From DTU053 sp012520115 (lineage in GTDB: Bacteria > Bacillota > Clostridia > Oscillospirales > Acutalibacteraceae), in NCBI GenBank assembly GCA_050953725.1, contig JBMNNB010000001.1, forward strand, positions 744,001-808,000: a DNA stretch of 64,000 bases, in the 5' to 3' direction. Each line of letters opens with the position of its first letter. The stretch's first letter is position 1. The translations under genes were made by a program, and so were the position numbers. Shown piece after piece: positions 8,131 to 18,000 of this stretch. A model generated the notes under the pieces. The model did no database searches. It was not told the DNA's origin and saw only the letters and a list, made by a program, of their open reading frames with translations.

Positions 8131-8172
8131 GCCCCAATGATAAGGTTTTGCCTTACATTGGGGCGTTTTTTA
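8131..8172 (+). terminator. Intrinsic terminator of the bofA-like gene
   Basis: A long hairpin (GCCCCAATG at 8131 paired with CATTGGGGC ending 8164, plus an inner AAGG/CCTT stem) is followed by GTTTTTT. The T-tract overlaps the stop codon of the convergent peptidase gene. Confidence 0.85.
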
Positions 8173-9648
8173 TTTGCTTTCTTTGCCTGCAAGACTGCGG
8201 ACATATCGCTTGAAGAACGCAACCGCATCCTCTACGCTGTCAATGGGCAGCCTTTCGTTTGTGCCGTGCGTGGTGAGCAAAAGCTCGGTGCCGAATACAA
8301 AGGGTGAATATCTGTAAATATTCTTTGCAACGTCCTCATATCTGCAGGCATCCGTGCCGCCCATTACAAGATAGGGCGCAACAAGATTCTTTTCGTTCAT
8401 CCTGTAGCAGATGTCCTCGATGACCTTAAAGGTCTCGCTGTCGGTCGGTGAGATTGCTGACGGCTCCTTGCCCTCTACCAATCTGATTGTGACATTCTTG
8501 TTCTTTATAATCTTCCTGAGGTGTTTTTCGACATCCTTTATAGAGGAGCCGGGCATTATTCTGAAGTTGACGTTGATTTTCGCCGTCTGTGGCAGAACAT
8601 TAGGCGCCGGGCTGCCGGAGGCCATTGTGACCGCCGTTGTATTTCTTATCATTGAGGCGGCGGCGGGGATTCGCTTCATTATTGCCTTAACAACAGGCCA
8701 CAGAAGCGACAGATTACAGGTAACTATCCTGCCCGGATAAGACATGTGCCTGCCGACACCTCTGAAAAGCTCCTTTAAATAGGGAGTGAGCTTCGCCTTA
8801 AACTGGTGATTTTCAATAGTCTGGATAATAACGGCCATTTCGCCGAGGGCTGTATGATTCGGCGGCTGCGAGGAGTGGCCTCCCTTTGCGGTCACGGCAA
8901 TTTCAAAGTCAGCATAGCCCTTTTCTGCGATTCCTACGCCGGCGATATTAATATCAAGCAGACCCTTAATCTTTGCGGGAATGATTGCTCCGCCTTCGTC
9001 TATGACCGACTCAAGCTCAATGCCTCTTTCCTTAAAAAGCCTTGCCATATTAAGTGCGCCGGAATCATCGCTCAGCATAATTTCTTCATCATGGCCGAAG
9101 CATAAATATACGTCACGCTCAGGCTCAAAACCCTCTTCCAGAAGGGTTTCTATGCTCTCCATTACGGCGATAAGGTGGTTTTTCATATCGAGAGAGCCGC
9201 GTCCCCAGATATAACCCTCCGCTACGGTGCCGTCAAAGGGCGGGTATTTCCAGTCCTTTGCGGTGCCTGCGGAAATCGGCACGACATCCTGATGGGCAAG
9301 CAGCGCAATGGGTTTTAGCTGCGGGTTCTTGCCCTTCCATCTATACATCAGGCTTGCTTTGCTGACAAGCTCTTTTTCCAATGTCTTATGTATGAGAGGA
9401 TATCTCTCCTCTAATAAGGCGTGAAAAGCTTCAAATTCAGCCCAGTTAACCCTGTCTGAATCCCGACTGGAGATAGTCTTTATCTTAATTGCGTCGGATA
9501 GATTCCTGACATATCTGTCCACATCCAACTTTTCGGGAGGAAGCGGCGTTGTGTCTCTCTTTTTCGGCTTGTAAAATGCGGCTCTGACAAGGGTTATCAG
9601 GATGAAGCCTGCAAAGACTATTAAGAGTATTAATAGAAAATCCTGCAT
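8170..9648 (-). CDS. M20 family metallopeptidase (PM20D1/CPS1-like), membrane-anchored
   Basis: 492-residue zinc-dependent amidohydrolase/peptidase. An N-terminal transmembrane helix (about 4-26) is followed by the M20 catalytic fold. Metal and catalytic residues are visible in AHQDVVPIS (His, Asp), GRGSLDMK (bridging Asp), GHDEEIM (catalytic Glu pair) and MGGTDACRY; the dimerisation domain covers about residues 225-345. The length and arrangement match the PM20D1/carboxypeptidase S group, which hydrolyse N-acyl amino acids or small peptides, rather than DapE or PepT. It has its own promoter at 9674-9701 and a GGAGG site before the ATG. The physiological substrate is unknown. Confidence 0.88.
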   Translation of the reverse strand: MQDFLLILLIVFAGFILITLVRAAFYKPKKRDTTPLPPEKLDVDRYVRNLSDAIKIKTISSRDSDRVNWAEFEAFHALLEERYPLIHKTLEKELVSKASLMYRWKGKNPQLKPIALLAHQDVVPISAGTAKDWKYPPFDGTVAEGYIWGRGSLDMKNHLIAVMESIETLLEEGFEPERDVYLCFGHDEEIMLSDDSGALNMARLFKERGIELESVIDEGGAIIPAKIKGLLDINIAGVGIAEKGYADFEIAVTAKGGHSSQPPNHTALGEMAVIIQTIENHQFKAKLTPYLKELFRGVGRHMSYPGRIVTCNLSLLWPVVKAIMKRIPAAASMIRNTTAVTMASGSPAPNVLPQTAKINVNFRIMPGSSIKDVEKHLRKIIKNKNVTIRLVEGKEPSAISPTDSETFKVIEDICYRMNEKNLVAPYLVMGGTDACRYEDVAKNIYRYSPFVFGTELLLTTHGTNERLPIDSVEDAVAFFKRYVRSLAGKESK

Positions 9649-9673
9649 CGTATTACCTCCAATCGTTTATCCT

Positions 9674-9701
9674 ATTTTATCATCAGCATATAAAAAGTCA
9701 A
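9674..9701 (-). promoter_or_regulatory. Promoter of the M20 peptidase gene
   Basis: Minus-strand TTGACT (9696-9701) and TAAAAT (9674-9679) with a 16-bp spacer, 26 bp before the start codon at 9648. Confidence 0.55.
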
Positions 9702-9763
9702 CATTTCATAAAGGGTCAATTTAATATATTCATTGAGATTTGTAATAATCCGATTTTAGGCAT

Positions 9764-9955
9764 AAAAAAGCCCCCGCTATGCCGGAAACGGTAGATAATA
9801 ACCTGCTTCTGTGCAGGTGGGTGCCTGCCCTTTGCTTCATGCTTCCTTCGTCCAAATAAATTGGGAGGCCTGCAATTCACTTCAGGAGCATCGGCTCCCT
9901 TATAATTCTTGTTGGGTTATATTTACCGTAATTATCGAACAAAGCAGGGAGAACG
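9764..9955 (-). ncRNA. ssrS: 6S RNA (RNA polymerase-binding regulator)
   Basis: The 331-bp gap between the peptidase and DUF1292 genes holds, on the minus strand, blocks I recognise from clostridial 6S RNAs. In order they are: CTGCTTTGTTCG near the 5' end, AACCCAACA, AGGGAGCC, GTGAATTGCAGGCCTCCC, GACGAAGGAAGC, then GGCAGGCACCCACCTGC with a short ACCTGC/GCAGGT stem. Transcription would end at a run of six T (9764-9769). 6S RNA mimics an open promoter and sequesters sigma-A RNA polymerase. Ends are approximate. Identification rests on remembered family sequence blocks and not on a covariance search. Confidence 0.75.
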
Positions 9956-9980
9956 TTAAAGAAATATTCTTCCTTCAAAA

Positions 9981-10289
9981 TTATTCTTCCTCGGATTCTG
10001 CCTCTAATTCATATAAATCAATGAGTCTGTCCTCGAAAATTCTTCCAATGGTTTCGAACTCTTCATCATCCTCTATGGGGCAGAGGTAGGTTTCGCCGTC
10101 CTCTTCCTCAACCTTGAGGATTATAAGCTCACCGTTGTCATCGATTTTCTCATCGGGGTCGTCATAGACAGGAAGGAGTGCGACATATCTGCCTTCGTCG
10201 GTCTCGATACGATCAAGCTCCTCAAAGACATGTTCCTTGCCCTCTTCATCAATAACGCTGACGATATCGGGACCATATTCTTCGGACAT
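9981..10289 (-). CDS. DUF1292 (YrzB-like) acidic protein
   Basis: 102-residue, very acidic small protein (many Asp/Glu; tail ELEAESEEE) with the DUF1292 pattern: DIVSVIDEEGKEHVFEEL near the N terminus and a central YVALLPVYDD..LIILKVEEEDGE block. The family is widespread in Firmicutes and its function is unknown. In Bacillus its member YrzB lies with yrrK and yrzL. ATG at 10289 has an AAGGAG site, and a good promoter lies at 10321-10349. The 6S RNA lies immediately downstream on the same strand. Confidence 0.82.
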   Translation of the reverse strand: MSEEYGPDIVSVIDEEGKEHVFEELDRIETDEGRYVALLPVYDDPDEKIDDNGELIILKVEEEDGETYLCPIEDDEEFETIGRIFEDRLIDLYELEAESEEE

Positions 10290-10320
10290 ATTAACAACTC
10301 CTTAAATCTCTTTCATTGTC

Positions 10321-10349
10321 ATTTTACAATGCAATTCTCATAGTGTCAA
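10321..10349 (-). promoter_or_regulatory. Promoter of the DUF1292 gene
   Basis: Minus-strand TTGACA (10344-10349) and TAAAAT (10321-10326) with a 17-bp spacer, 31 bp before the start codon. Confidence 0.65.
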
Positions 10350-10380
10350 CTGTAAATCACTGTAATACCTTGTCCTTATT

Positions 10381-11178
10381 TTATAAGCTCTTGTCCCTGT
10401 TGACAGAAGCATCGAAGGCCTTTTTAATTATTTCCTCAAATTCATTATTTTTCAGTGTTTTAATGCCCTCAATCGTCGTGCCGCCGGGTGAGCAGACCCT
10501 GTTAATCATCTCTTCGGGGGTTTCAGTTACGCTGTCAAGCAGCTTTGCGCTGCCCAGAGCAACCTGGATTGCGGTCCTGTATGCCAGGTCATAAGGCAGG
10601 CCCGCCTGTACCGCCGCATCGGTAAGACCCTTAATATAAAGAAATGTATAAGCGGGGGCGCAGCCCGCAAGCACGCCGAAAACGGGAAAATACTGCTCGT
10701 CAAGCTGAATTGCCTTGCCGAAGCTTAAAGCAATCGCTTCAACGGTTGCCAGAAACTCAGCATCGGCAAACTTATTCCCGCAATAAGCCGAGATAGCCTC
10801 TGACACTTTGGCGTTCAGGTTCGGGAAAATCCTTGCCACAGGCGCATCATAATCAAGGCAGGAGTTAATAAACTCGGTCGTCTTGCCCGCCGCTATTGAA
10901 ATTATTGCCGGTTTTCTAAGAGTTAATGCGGAAGAAAGCTCTTTTAATAAGCCTTCCATGATTTGAGGCTTAACTGCGAGGACAACAATGTCCGAAGCCC
11001 AAACGGCAGCTTCGGCGGAATCTGTAGTCGTTGCACCGACGCTTCCCGCAAAGCTGCCCAGCTTCACAGTATCCACATCAAACAGAATCACGTTTTCACC
11101 GGAGAAAACGTTGTTTTCTATTATGCCGCTTATTATGGGCTGAGCCATATTGCCTACGCCGAGAAACGCAATTTTCAT
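10381..11178 (-). CDS. proC: Pyrroline-5-carboxylate reductase
   Basis: 265-residue ProC, which reduces pyrroline-5-carboxylate to proline with NAD(P)H in the last step of proline synthesis. The N-terminal Rossmann motif is FLGVGNMA; VLAVKPQ follows the fold, and the C-terminal dimerisation domain carries the family signature RVCSPGGTTIEGIKTL. Length is normal. proA/proB are not in the window. The gene is monocistronic and shares a divergent promoter region with coaX. Confidence 0.95.
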   Translation of the reverse strand: MKIAFLGVGNMAQPIISGIIENNVFSGENVILFDVDTVKLGSFAGSVGATTTDSAEAAVWASDIVVLAVKPQIMEGLLKELSSALTLRKPAIISIAAGKTTEFINSCLDYDAPVARIFPNLNAKVSEAISAYCGNKFADAEFLATVEAIALSFGKAIQLDEQYFPVFGVLAGCAPAYTFLYIKGLTDAAVQAGLPYDLAYRTAIQVALGSAKLLDSVTETPEEMINRVCSPGGTTIEGIKTLKNNEFEEIIKKAFDASVNRDKSL

Positions 11179-11270
11179 ATAAAAATCATCTCCAAAATTA
11201 CTGCATTAAGAATGCAAAATTCCCGCAAGAGAAAAGTTTGAATAGCTAATAATACGGGAGATTCAAGATA

Positions 11271-11298
11271 ATTATATCATGTTTAAATATACATTCAA
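11271..11298 (-). promoter_or_regulatory. Promoter of proC
   Basis: Minus-strand TTGAAT (11293-11298) and TATAAT (11271-11276) with a 16-bp spacer. The transcript would have a leader of about 85 nt containing a small perfect hairpin (TGCATT-CTT-AATGCA). Confidence 0.5.
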
Positions 11299-11332
11299 CT
11301 GAATAAAGGCTTTTATTTGTATAAAAAATCTA

Positions 11333-11361
11333 TTGAATGCCAGAAATGCACAGTGTATAAT
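11333..11361 (+). promoter_or_regulatory. Promoter of coaX
   Basis: TTGAAT (11333-11338) and a consensus TATAAT (11356-11361) with a 17-bp spacer, divergent from the proC promoter. Confidence 0.6.
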
Positions 11362-11414
11362 TCACTTAAGATAATTAGCTATATGTTAATGTATTAAAGT
11401 AAGGAGTGACAACC

Positions 11415-12188
11415 GTGCTCTTGGCCGTGGATGCCGGGAACTCCAACATAACCGTAGGAGTTTTTGACGGCGACAAGCTGCTCTCTGTGTCAAGGATTTA
11501 TACCGACAGGGGCAGAACCGAGGATCAGTATGCTGTCGAGCTGCTGGAAATCCTCAAACTAAATGGTATAGACACACCAGCTTTTGAAGGCGCAATAATA
11601 AGCTGTGTAGTTACCGAAATTACGAAAATACTGTGTAGAGCAGTCAGAAAGATTACCGGCCTTGATCCTGTCTGTGTCAGCGTAGAGAACAGTGCCGGTC
11701 TTATTATAGATATCGAATCCCCTTCCCAGCTCGGCACTGACCTTATTGCAACCGCCGTAGCCGTAAGAGAAAAATACCCTCTCCCCTGTATCGTTATGGA
11801 CCTTGGCACTGCTACAAAAATCAGCATGGTTGACGCTAAGGGTGTGTTCAGAGGCTGTGCTATTGCTGCAGGCATCGGTATTTCGCTTAACGCCCTTTCC
11901 GTAAAAACATCACAGCTTCCCGCAATCAGTCTTGACGCCCCTCGATGTCCCATCGGCAGGAACACTATTGACGCAATGCAGTCCGGCACCGTACTCGGCA
12001 CGGCATCCATGCTCGACGGCTTATCAGTTCGATTTGAAAAGGAGCTTGGGGAAAAGGTTGAATCCATCGTTGCAACCGGCGGATATTCCTCGGACATCGT
12101 GCCTCAGTGCGAAAGAGATATAATTCTTGACACTTCACTGCTTCTTGACGGACTTAAGATAATATATGAAAGCTGCACTAAAAAATAA
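11415..12188 (+). CDS. coaX: Type III pantothenate kinase
   Basis: 257-residue CoaX, which phosphorylates pantothenate in the first step of coenzyme A synthesis and uses the ASKHA fold. Motifs are DAGNSNITVG (phosphate 1), DLGTATKISMV (phosphate 2, with the catalytic Asp in GTDLIATAVA just before it) and ATGGYSSDI (adenosine loop). I chose the GTG at 11415 because AAGGAG at 11401-11406 is 8 bp upstream; the earlier GTG at 11406 overlaps that site. It is followed after 16 bp by an ECF S component, which fits co-expression of vitamin uptake and use. Confidence 0.94.
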   Translation: MLLAVDAGNSNITVGVFDGDKLLSVSRIYTDRGRTEDQYAVELLEILKLNGIDTPAFEGAIISCVVTEITKILCRAVRKITGLDPVCVSVENSAGLIIDIESPSQLGTDLIATAVAVREKYPLPCIVMDLGTATKISMVDAKGVFRGCAIAAGIGISLNALSVKTSQLPAISLDAPRCPIGRNTIDAMQSGTVLGTASMLDGLSVRFEKELGEKVESIVATGGYSSDIVPQCERDIILDTSLLLDGLKIIYESCTKK

Positions 12189-12204
12189 AAGGTAGGTCTG
12201 TGTT

Positions 12205-12795
12205 ATGAAAAATAAAGACAATTTATTCTATCTTGTTGCAACCTCTATTATCTCAGCCCTTATTCTTGCAATGTCGTTCGTTCCGAACACCGGCTATTTA
12301 GCCGTCGGCCCTATTGAGATTACCACTTTACATATAATTGTATGCATAGGCGCATTTACATTAGGCCCGAAGTACGGCGCAATTCTCGGCGGTGTCTGGG
12401 GTCTTTCCAACCTGGCAAGAGCCTTTACTAACCCCGCATTTATCCTGTTTACAAACCCGCTCGTATCGGTAGTACCGAGGATTCTTGTAGGCTTATTCGC
12501 AGGCTTGGCTGCAAACTTCCTTTTAAAGAAAACAAAGGTTCCCTATGCTATCAGCGGCATAATCACCGCTATTGTCGGAACACTGACAAACACGGTTCTT
12601 GTTTTGACCGCCATACATATTTTCGGCGACATGCTTGAAAGCTATAAGGAAATGTATAAGGTCTTCCAGTCCATATTCACCACAATAATCAGCGTAAATG
12701 CCACGGTTGAGATTGTGCTTGCAATCATCCTTGTTCCCGCAGTCGGTGCGGCTGTGGAAAAGGCAAAGAAAAACTTCGGCCTTAAAGCTAAATAA
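12205..12795 (+). CDS. ECF transporter S component, probably pantothenate (PanT-like)
   Basis: 196-residue membrane protein with about six hydrophobic helices. It has the ECF S-component pattern: FVPNTGYLAVGPIEIT near the N terminus, then TLGPKYGAILGGVWGLSNL and a central FTNPLVSVVPRILVGLFAGL. S components bind a vitamin and dock on the shared EcfAA'T module, which is not in the window. Its position directly after pantothenate kinase suggests pantothenate as substrate, by context only. A GGTAGG site precedes the ATG, and an intrinsic terminator follows. Confidence 0.82.
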   Translation: MKNKDNLFYLVATSIISALILAMSFVPNTGYLAVGPIEITTLHIIVCIGAFTLGPKYGAILGGVWGLSNLARAFTNPAFILFTNPLVSVVPRILVGLFAGLAANFLLKKTKVPYAISGIITAIVGTLTNTVLVLTAIHIFGDMLESYKEMYKVFQSIFTTIISVNATVEIVLAIILVPAVGAAVEKAKKNFGLKAK

Positions 12796-12814
12796 TTTCC
12801 CGGGAAAAGAAGAA

Positions 12815-12851
12815 ATCCTCCGGTGCTTTGTGCATCGGAGGATATTTTTTT
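12815..12851 (+). terminator. Terminator of the coaX-ECF S operon
   Basis: A stem of ATCCTCCGGTGC with GCATCGGAGGAT (one G-U) followed by ATTTTTTT. The T-run touches the stop codon of the convergent PHP gene. Confidence 0.88.
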
Positions 12852-13542
12852 AGTCATTATAGGTCGGGTCCTGCGGGACTATCAGATTGTACCTGCCCTT
12901 CAAAGCCTTAACAAGCTCTTCGTTTGTCCTTACGGGCTCCGGGAATGCGATACCCCCGCAGGCAAGGTCTTTAAGCTGGTGGAAGTCCGAGCCTGAAATG
13001 CCTCTGAGACCGTATTTTGCAGCCCACATAAAAGAGAACTCATTGTTTGACTTGCTTCTCGGGTTGCCGTTATAGACCTCTATTCCGTCAAGCAGCTCCG
13101 GCTGAACAATGGTCATATGACGCCTGAACGGGTGCGCCTGATATACAAGGCAGCCGTTGTTATGAGCAAGCTCTACAAAATCCTCAATGCTCATATCAAG
13201 CAGATAGCCTGCTTCAAGCAGGAATTCCTCAGTTATTCCGTAGACAAGATAATCGTTGTCGGTTTCGTTAAGAGAAAGCTCCATGCCGAGAAGCACCGTA
13301 AAATCATCGCCTGCTGCCTTTAGAGCGGTGCGGTAGCCTTTGAGGTATATCTCAAGCTGTTTCTTGTAGGGCAAATCCCTCGGAATCTTTCTTTTAAAGG
13401 TGCCTGAGCTGTAATGGTCAGTCACGACAATACCGTCATAGCCCTTTTCTTTGTACATGCGTACCGCATCGACAGCTGAGATCCTTCCGCAGTTGCTTGT
13501 TTCACTGGTGTGAAGGTGCATTTCAAGTAAAAATTGTTTCAA
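12850..13542 (-). CDS. PHP-domain metal-dependent phosphoesterase
   Basis: 230-residue PHP protein, cytoplasmic. Metal ligands are visible in EMHLHTSE (HxH), VVTDHYSSG, YQAHPFRR and GSDFHQ. It is a stand-alone PHP of the histidinol-phosphatase/TrpH class, which hydrolyse phosphomonoesters or 3'-phosphoadenosine nucleotides. Start is TTG at 13542 (MKQFLLEMHLH) with AGAGGT 9 bp upstream. It is 14 bp after guaB and is the last gene of the pyr-pur run, which suggests a nucleotide-related phosphatase role, by context only. Confidence 0.82.
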   Translation of the reverse strand: MKQFLLEMHLHTSETSNCGRISAVDAVRMYKEKGYDGIVVTDHYSSGTFKRKIPRDLPYKKQLEIYLKGYRTALKAAGDDFTVLLGMELSLNETDNDYLVYGITEEFLLEAGYLLDMSIEDFVELAHNNGCLVYQAHPFRRHMTIVQPELLDGIEVYNGNPRSKSNNEFSFMWAAKYGLRGISGSDFHQLKDLACGGIAFPEPVRTNEELVKALKGRYNLIVPQDPTYND

Positions 13543-13556
13543 TCTATCAAGACCTC

Positions 13557-15065
13557 TTATTTAATATTAAAATTGGTGTTTTCCTTAGGAATAACGTCGT
13601 GGGCGCCGCCCTCAACAATGCTCGTTGCGGAAACAAGTGTAAGAATCGCCTTTTCATGAAGCTCGGGGATTGTAATCGTACCGCAGTTGCACATTGTTGA
13701 TTTGACCTTATTCAAAGTCATGGTGACATTGTCCTTTAATGGGCCTGCATATGGCACATAGGAGTCAACGCCCTCTTCAAATGAAAGTCCTGCCTTGCCG
13801 CCTGAGTCATAGCGCTGCCAGTTTCTTGCCCTGTTAGATCCTTCTCCCCAGTACTCCTTATAGTAGGTGCCGTTGATGCTTACCTTGTTTGTGGGGCTTT
13901 CGTCAAACCTTGCAAAGTATCTGCCGAGCATAACGAAATCAGCGCCCATAGCAAGGGCCAAGGTGATGTGATAGTCGTGAACGATGCCGCCGTCGGAGCA
14001 AATCGGGATATATACTCCCGTTTCTTTAAAATACTCGTTCCTTGCTTCGACAACATCAATTAAGGCCGTCGCCTGTCCCCTGCCTATGCCCTTTTGCTCT
14101 CTTGTAATGCAGATTGAGCCACCGCCGATACCGACTTTTATAAAGTCTGCGCCCGCTTCTGCAAGGAATCTGAAGCCGTTCTTGTCGACCACATTGCCGG
14201 CACCGAGTATTACACTGTCACCGTAGGTCTCCTTTACCCATGAAATAGTGTTCTTCTGCCATGCGCTGAAGCCCTCTGAGGAGTCTATGCAAAGCACATC
14301 AGCGCCCGCCTCGACAAGTGCGGGTACTCTCTCCTTGTAATCCCTTGTATTTATGCCGGCTCCCACAACATATCTCTTATGTGCATCAAGCAACTCATTG
14401 GGATTCTCCTTGTGGAAGTCATAGTCCTTTCTGAATACAAGGTACATAAGCCTCTGGTCGTCGTCCACTATTGGCAGGACATTGAGCTTGTGGTCCCAGA
14501 TAATATCATTTGCAGCCTTAAGCGTAGTATTCTTATCGGCATAAACGAGGGACTCAAAGGGTGTCATAAATGTATGCACCTTTGTGGATAAGTCCATCCT
14601 CGATACCCTGTAATCTCTGCTTGTAACAAGGCCTAAGAGCTTGCCGTTGCTTGTGCCGTCGTCGGTTACGGCGACAGTTGAATGGCCTGTCCTCTCTTTA
14701 AGCTCAAGAATATCGGCAAGAGTCGCATCGGGAGTAATATTCGAGTCGCTGACAACAAAGCCGGCCTTATGGGATTTAACCCTTGCGACCATCTGTGCCT
14801 GCTGCTCAACCGACTGGGAGCAGTAAATAAACGATATTCCGCCCTCTTTTGCAAGGGCTATTGCAAGCTTGTCGTCAGACACGGACTGCATTATAGCCGA
14901 GGTCATGGGGATATTAAGGCTTATTGCAGGCTCCTCGCCCTTCTTAAACTTAACAAGAGGCGTTTTAAGTGAAACATTAGACGGAATGCACTCCTCGGAT
15001 GAATAAGCGGGTATAAGCAAATATTCACTGAAGGTATGTGACGGTTCCTTGTAGTAAAAAGCCAT
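13557..15065 (-). CDS. guaB: IMP dehydrogenase
   Basis: 502-residue GuaB, oxidising IMP to XMP with NAD+, the committed step to GMP. The (beta/alpha)8 barrel is interrupted by a CBS-pair (Bateman) module at about residues 100-220 (DATLADILELKERTGHSTVAV; MTPFESLVYADKNTTLKAAND). The catalytic loop reads GGGSICITREQKGIGRGQAT with the active-site Cys, and the distal flap lies around YWGEGSNRARNWQRYD. The N terminus (MAFYYKEPSHTFSEYLLIP) marks the variant IMPDH subfamily common in Clostridia. It is co-transcribed downstream of purL (15 bp). Confidence 0.95.
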   Translation of the reverse strand: MAFYYKEPSHTFSEYLLIPAYSSEECIPSNVSLKTPLVKFKKGEEPAISLNIPMTSAIMQSVSDDKLAIALAKEGGISFIYCSQSVEQQAQMVARVKSHKAGFVVSDSNITPDATLADILELKERTGHSTVAVTDDGTSNGKLLGLVTSRDYRVSRMDLSTKVHTFMTPFESLVYADKNTTLKAANDIIWDHKLNVLPIVDDDQRLMYLVFRKDYDFHKENPNELLDAHKRYVVGAGINTRDYKERVPALVEAGADVLCIDSSEGFSAWQKNTISWVKETYGDSVILGAGNVVDKNGFRFLAEAGADFIKVGIGGGSICITREQKGIGRGQATALIDVVEARNEYFKETGVYIPICSDGGIVHDYHITLALAMGADFVMLGRYFARFDESPTNKVSINGTYYKEYWGEGSNRARNWQRYDSGGKAGLSFEEGVDSYVPYAGPLKDNVTMTLNKVKSTMCNCGTITIPELHEKAILTLVSATSIVEGGAHDVIPKENTNFNIK

Positions 15066-15080
15066 ATTACTCTCCTTTGC

Positions 15081-18000
15081 TTAGAAATTATAGTATTTAA
15101 ATGCCGAATCAAACATACCGATGTCGTAATCTCCGGGTACATTTCTGTAAAGACCCTCATCAATTCGCTCGCTATGCGCCATTTTACCGAAGATTCGTCC
15201 GTCGGGGGACAGAATACCCTCCACGGCGTTAAATGAGCCGTTTGGGTTAAATCTGGGGTCATAGGTGGGCTGTCCGTCAAGGTCAACGTACTGAGTGGCG
15301 ATCTGACCGTTTTTCACAAGCCCGTTGAATAATTCATCAGAGCAGATAAACCTGCCCTCGCCGTGTGAAACGGGTACGGAATAAATGTCGCCGACCCTTG
15401 CATTCATAAGCCACGGGGAATTATTTGAGGAAACGACCGTTCTGACAATCATGGACTGGTGCCTGCCGATTGTATTGAAGGTCAGCGTCGGGAAGGACGG
15501 GTCAGCATCGAGAATATCGCCGAACGGCACAAGTCCGAGCTTGATAAGCGCCTGGAAGCCGTTGCAGACACCGCACATCAGGCCGTCACGGTGCTTAAGA
15601 AGCTGTCTGACCTTCTCCTTAATAAGCGGATTGCGGAAGAAGGCGGTTATGAATTTGCCCGAGCCGTCTGGCTCATCGCCGCCGGAAAAGCCGCCGGGGA
15701 TGAATATAATCTGAGAGGAGTCAATCCGCTTTGTAAATTCAGTAATTGACTCCGAAACATCGGCACTTTTAAGGTTCTTTACAACGAAAATGTCGGCGGA
15801 GATACCTGCCTTTTCTGCTGCACGCAAAGTGTCATATTCACAGTTTGTACCGGGGAATACGGGAATAAGCATTTTAGGCTTTGCATTTTTGATTTTAGCC
15901 CTGAACTCATTTGTAGCGTTAAACTCGATTTTCTCTGCTTTGAGCTGCGTATCAGACGCTTTCGGTTTTGTTGGGAATACGCTTTCGAGCTTATTCTCAT
16001 ATATTTCCTGAATCTCGTCAAGTGAAACCGCTTCGCCTTTATATTTCAGAACATAATCCTCTGTAATTGTGCCTAAGAAAACGGCATTTTCTATATCTGC
16101 TTCGCTCTCTATAATAAATGAGCCGTAGGCATAGGCGAAAAGCCTCTCAGCGTCTATATTACCACTGAACTCAAAGCCGAGTCTGTTACCAAAGCACATT
16201 TTAATTATGTCAGAAATAATGCCTCCATATGTGGGGGTAGATACGGCTTTGACGGACTTTGAAGATATAAGATGACGAACCCTTTCAAAAACTGCCTTCA
16301 GGCTGTCAGTGTTCGGCAGTCCGTTTGAATTATACTCAGGGGCAATGAGATAGACCCTGTTGCCTGCCCTTTTGAATTCGGGTGAAATAATATCGTCGGT
16401 CTTAGCCACGGTAACAGCAAATGAAACCAGGGTCGGCGGAACATCAAGACTTTCAAATGTGCCGCTCATGGAGTCCTTGCCGCCGACTGATGCGATTTTC
16501 AGGTCGGTCTGCGCCTTTAATGCTCCGAGCAGGGCCGCAAGGGGCAGTCCCCATCTTTCCGGGTCTGTGCCGGGGCGCGGGAAATACTCCTGGAAGGTAA
16601 GATAGCAGTCATCCAGAGGAGCGCCCGTGGCAACAAGCTTTGATATTGACTCGACAACGGCAAGATATGCGCCGTGATAGGGTGATTTTTCTGAGATAAA
16701 GGGGTTATAGCCCCATGACATAACCGAACAGGTATTAGTATGCCCATGGAGAACGGGAATTTTAGCAGCCATTGCTAAAGAGGGGGTCATCTGATACCTG
16801 CCGCCGAAGGGCATAAGCACGGAGCCTGCGCCGACTGTGGAGTCAAAACGCTCGGACAAGCCCTTTTTAGAGCAGATATTCAGGTCGCCTGCCAGCTCTT
16901 TGACAGCTGAAACAAAATCATCAGTGTCATTGCTGCGTTTGTTCCAGTCGGCAGCTTCGGGAACCCTTATTCCTGTATGCTTTTCTGCGCCGTTGGAGTT
17001 AAGGAAGTTCCTCGAAATATCAACGATTACCCTGCCGTTCCACTCCATTACAAGGCGGTTGTTGTCTGTGACCTCTGCAATAATGGTAGCCTCAAGGTTT
17101 TCCTTTGCGGCATATTCAATGAACCTTTCTGCTTCCTCAGCCTCGACAACAACGGCCATTCTTTCCTGTGACTCGCTTATTGCAAGCTCGGTGCCGTCAA
17201 GACCCTTATACTTTTTCTTGACCTTGTCAAGGTTGATTCTCAGACTGTCAGCAATTTCGCCGACTGCAACTGATACGCCGCCTGCGCCGAAATCGTTGCA
17301 GCGCTTGATAAGACGGGTAACCTCGGGATTTCTGAAAAGCCTCTGAAGCTTTCTTTCTTCAGGGGCGTTGCCCTTTTGTACCTCAGCCCCGCAGGTCTCG
17401 ATTGATGAAGCGTCATGGGACTTAGATGAACCGGTTGCGCCGCCGCAGCCGTCCCTGCCCGTTCTGCCGCCGACAAGGATTACCAGATCACCCTTTGTCG
17501 GCACTTCCCTTCTGACATTCTTTTCGGGAACAGCGCCCACAACGGCGCCTATTTCCATTCTCTTTGCAACATAGCCGGGATGATAAATTTCATCAACAAG
17601 TCCCGTGGCAAGGCCTATCTGGTTGCCATAGGAGCTGTAACCGTCAGCGGCCGTAGTCACAATCTTGCGCTGAGGCAGCTTGCCCTCTATTGTTTCGCTT
17701 AAAGTCGCCAAGGGATTGCCGGCTCCTGTAAACCTCATGGCCTGATATACATAAGCCCTGCCCGATAAGGGGTCACGGATAGCGCCGCCGATACAGGTTG
17801 CGGCACCACCGAAGGGCTCAATCTCTGTCGGGTGGTTGTGGGTCTCATTCTTAAAGAGTAGCAGCCATTTTTCAGTTCTGCCGTCTACATCCACATCGAT
17901 TTTGACGGTGCAGGCATTGATTTCCTCAGATTCGTCAAGCTTTGACAATAAATCCTCTTTTTTGAGATATTTTGCGCCGATAGTGGCGATATCCATTAGG

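Noticed and set aside
9811..10089. Plus-strand open frame of 92 codons
   Set aside because: It is antisense to the 6S RNA and the DUF1292 gene, with no recognisable protein pattern.
11525..12097. 190-codon minus-strand frame opposite coaX
   Set aside because: It is a Ser/Pro/Ile-rich mirror frame of a well-supported gene and has no family motif.
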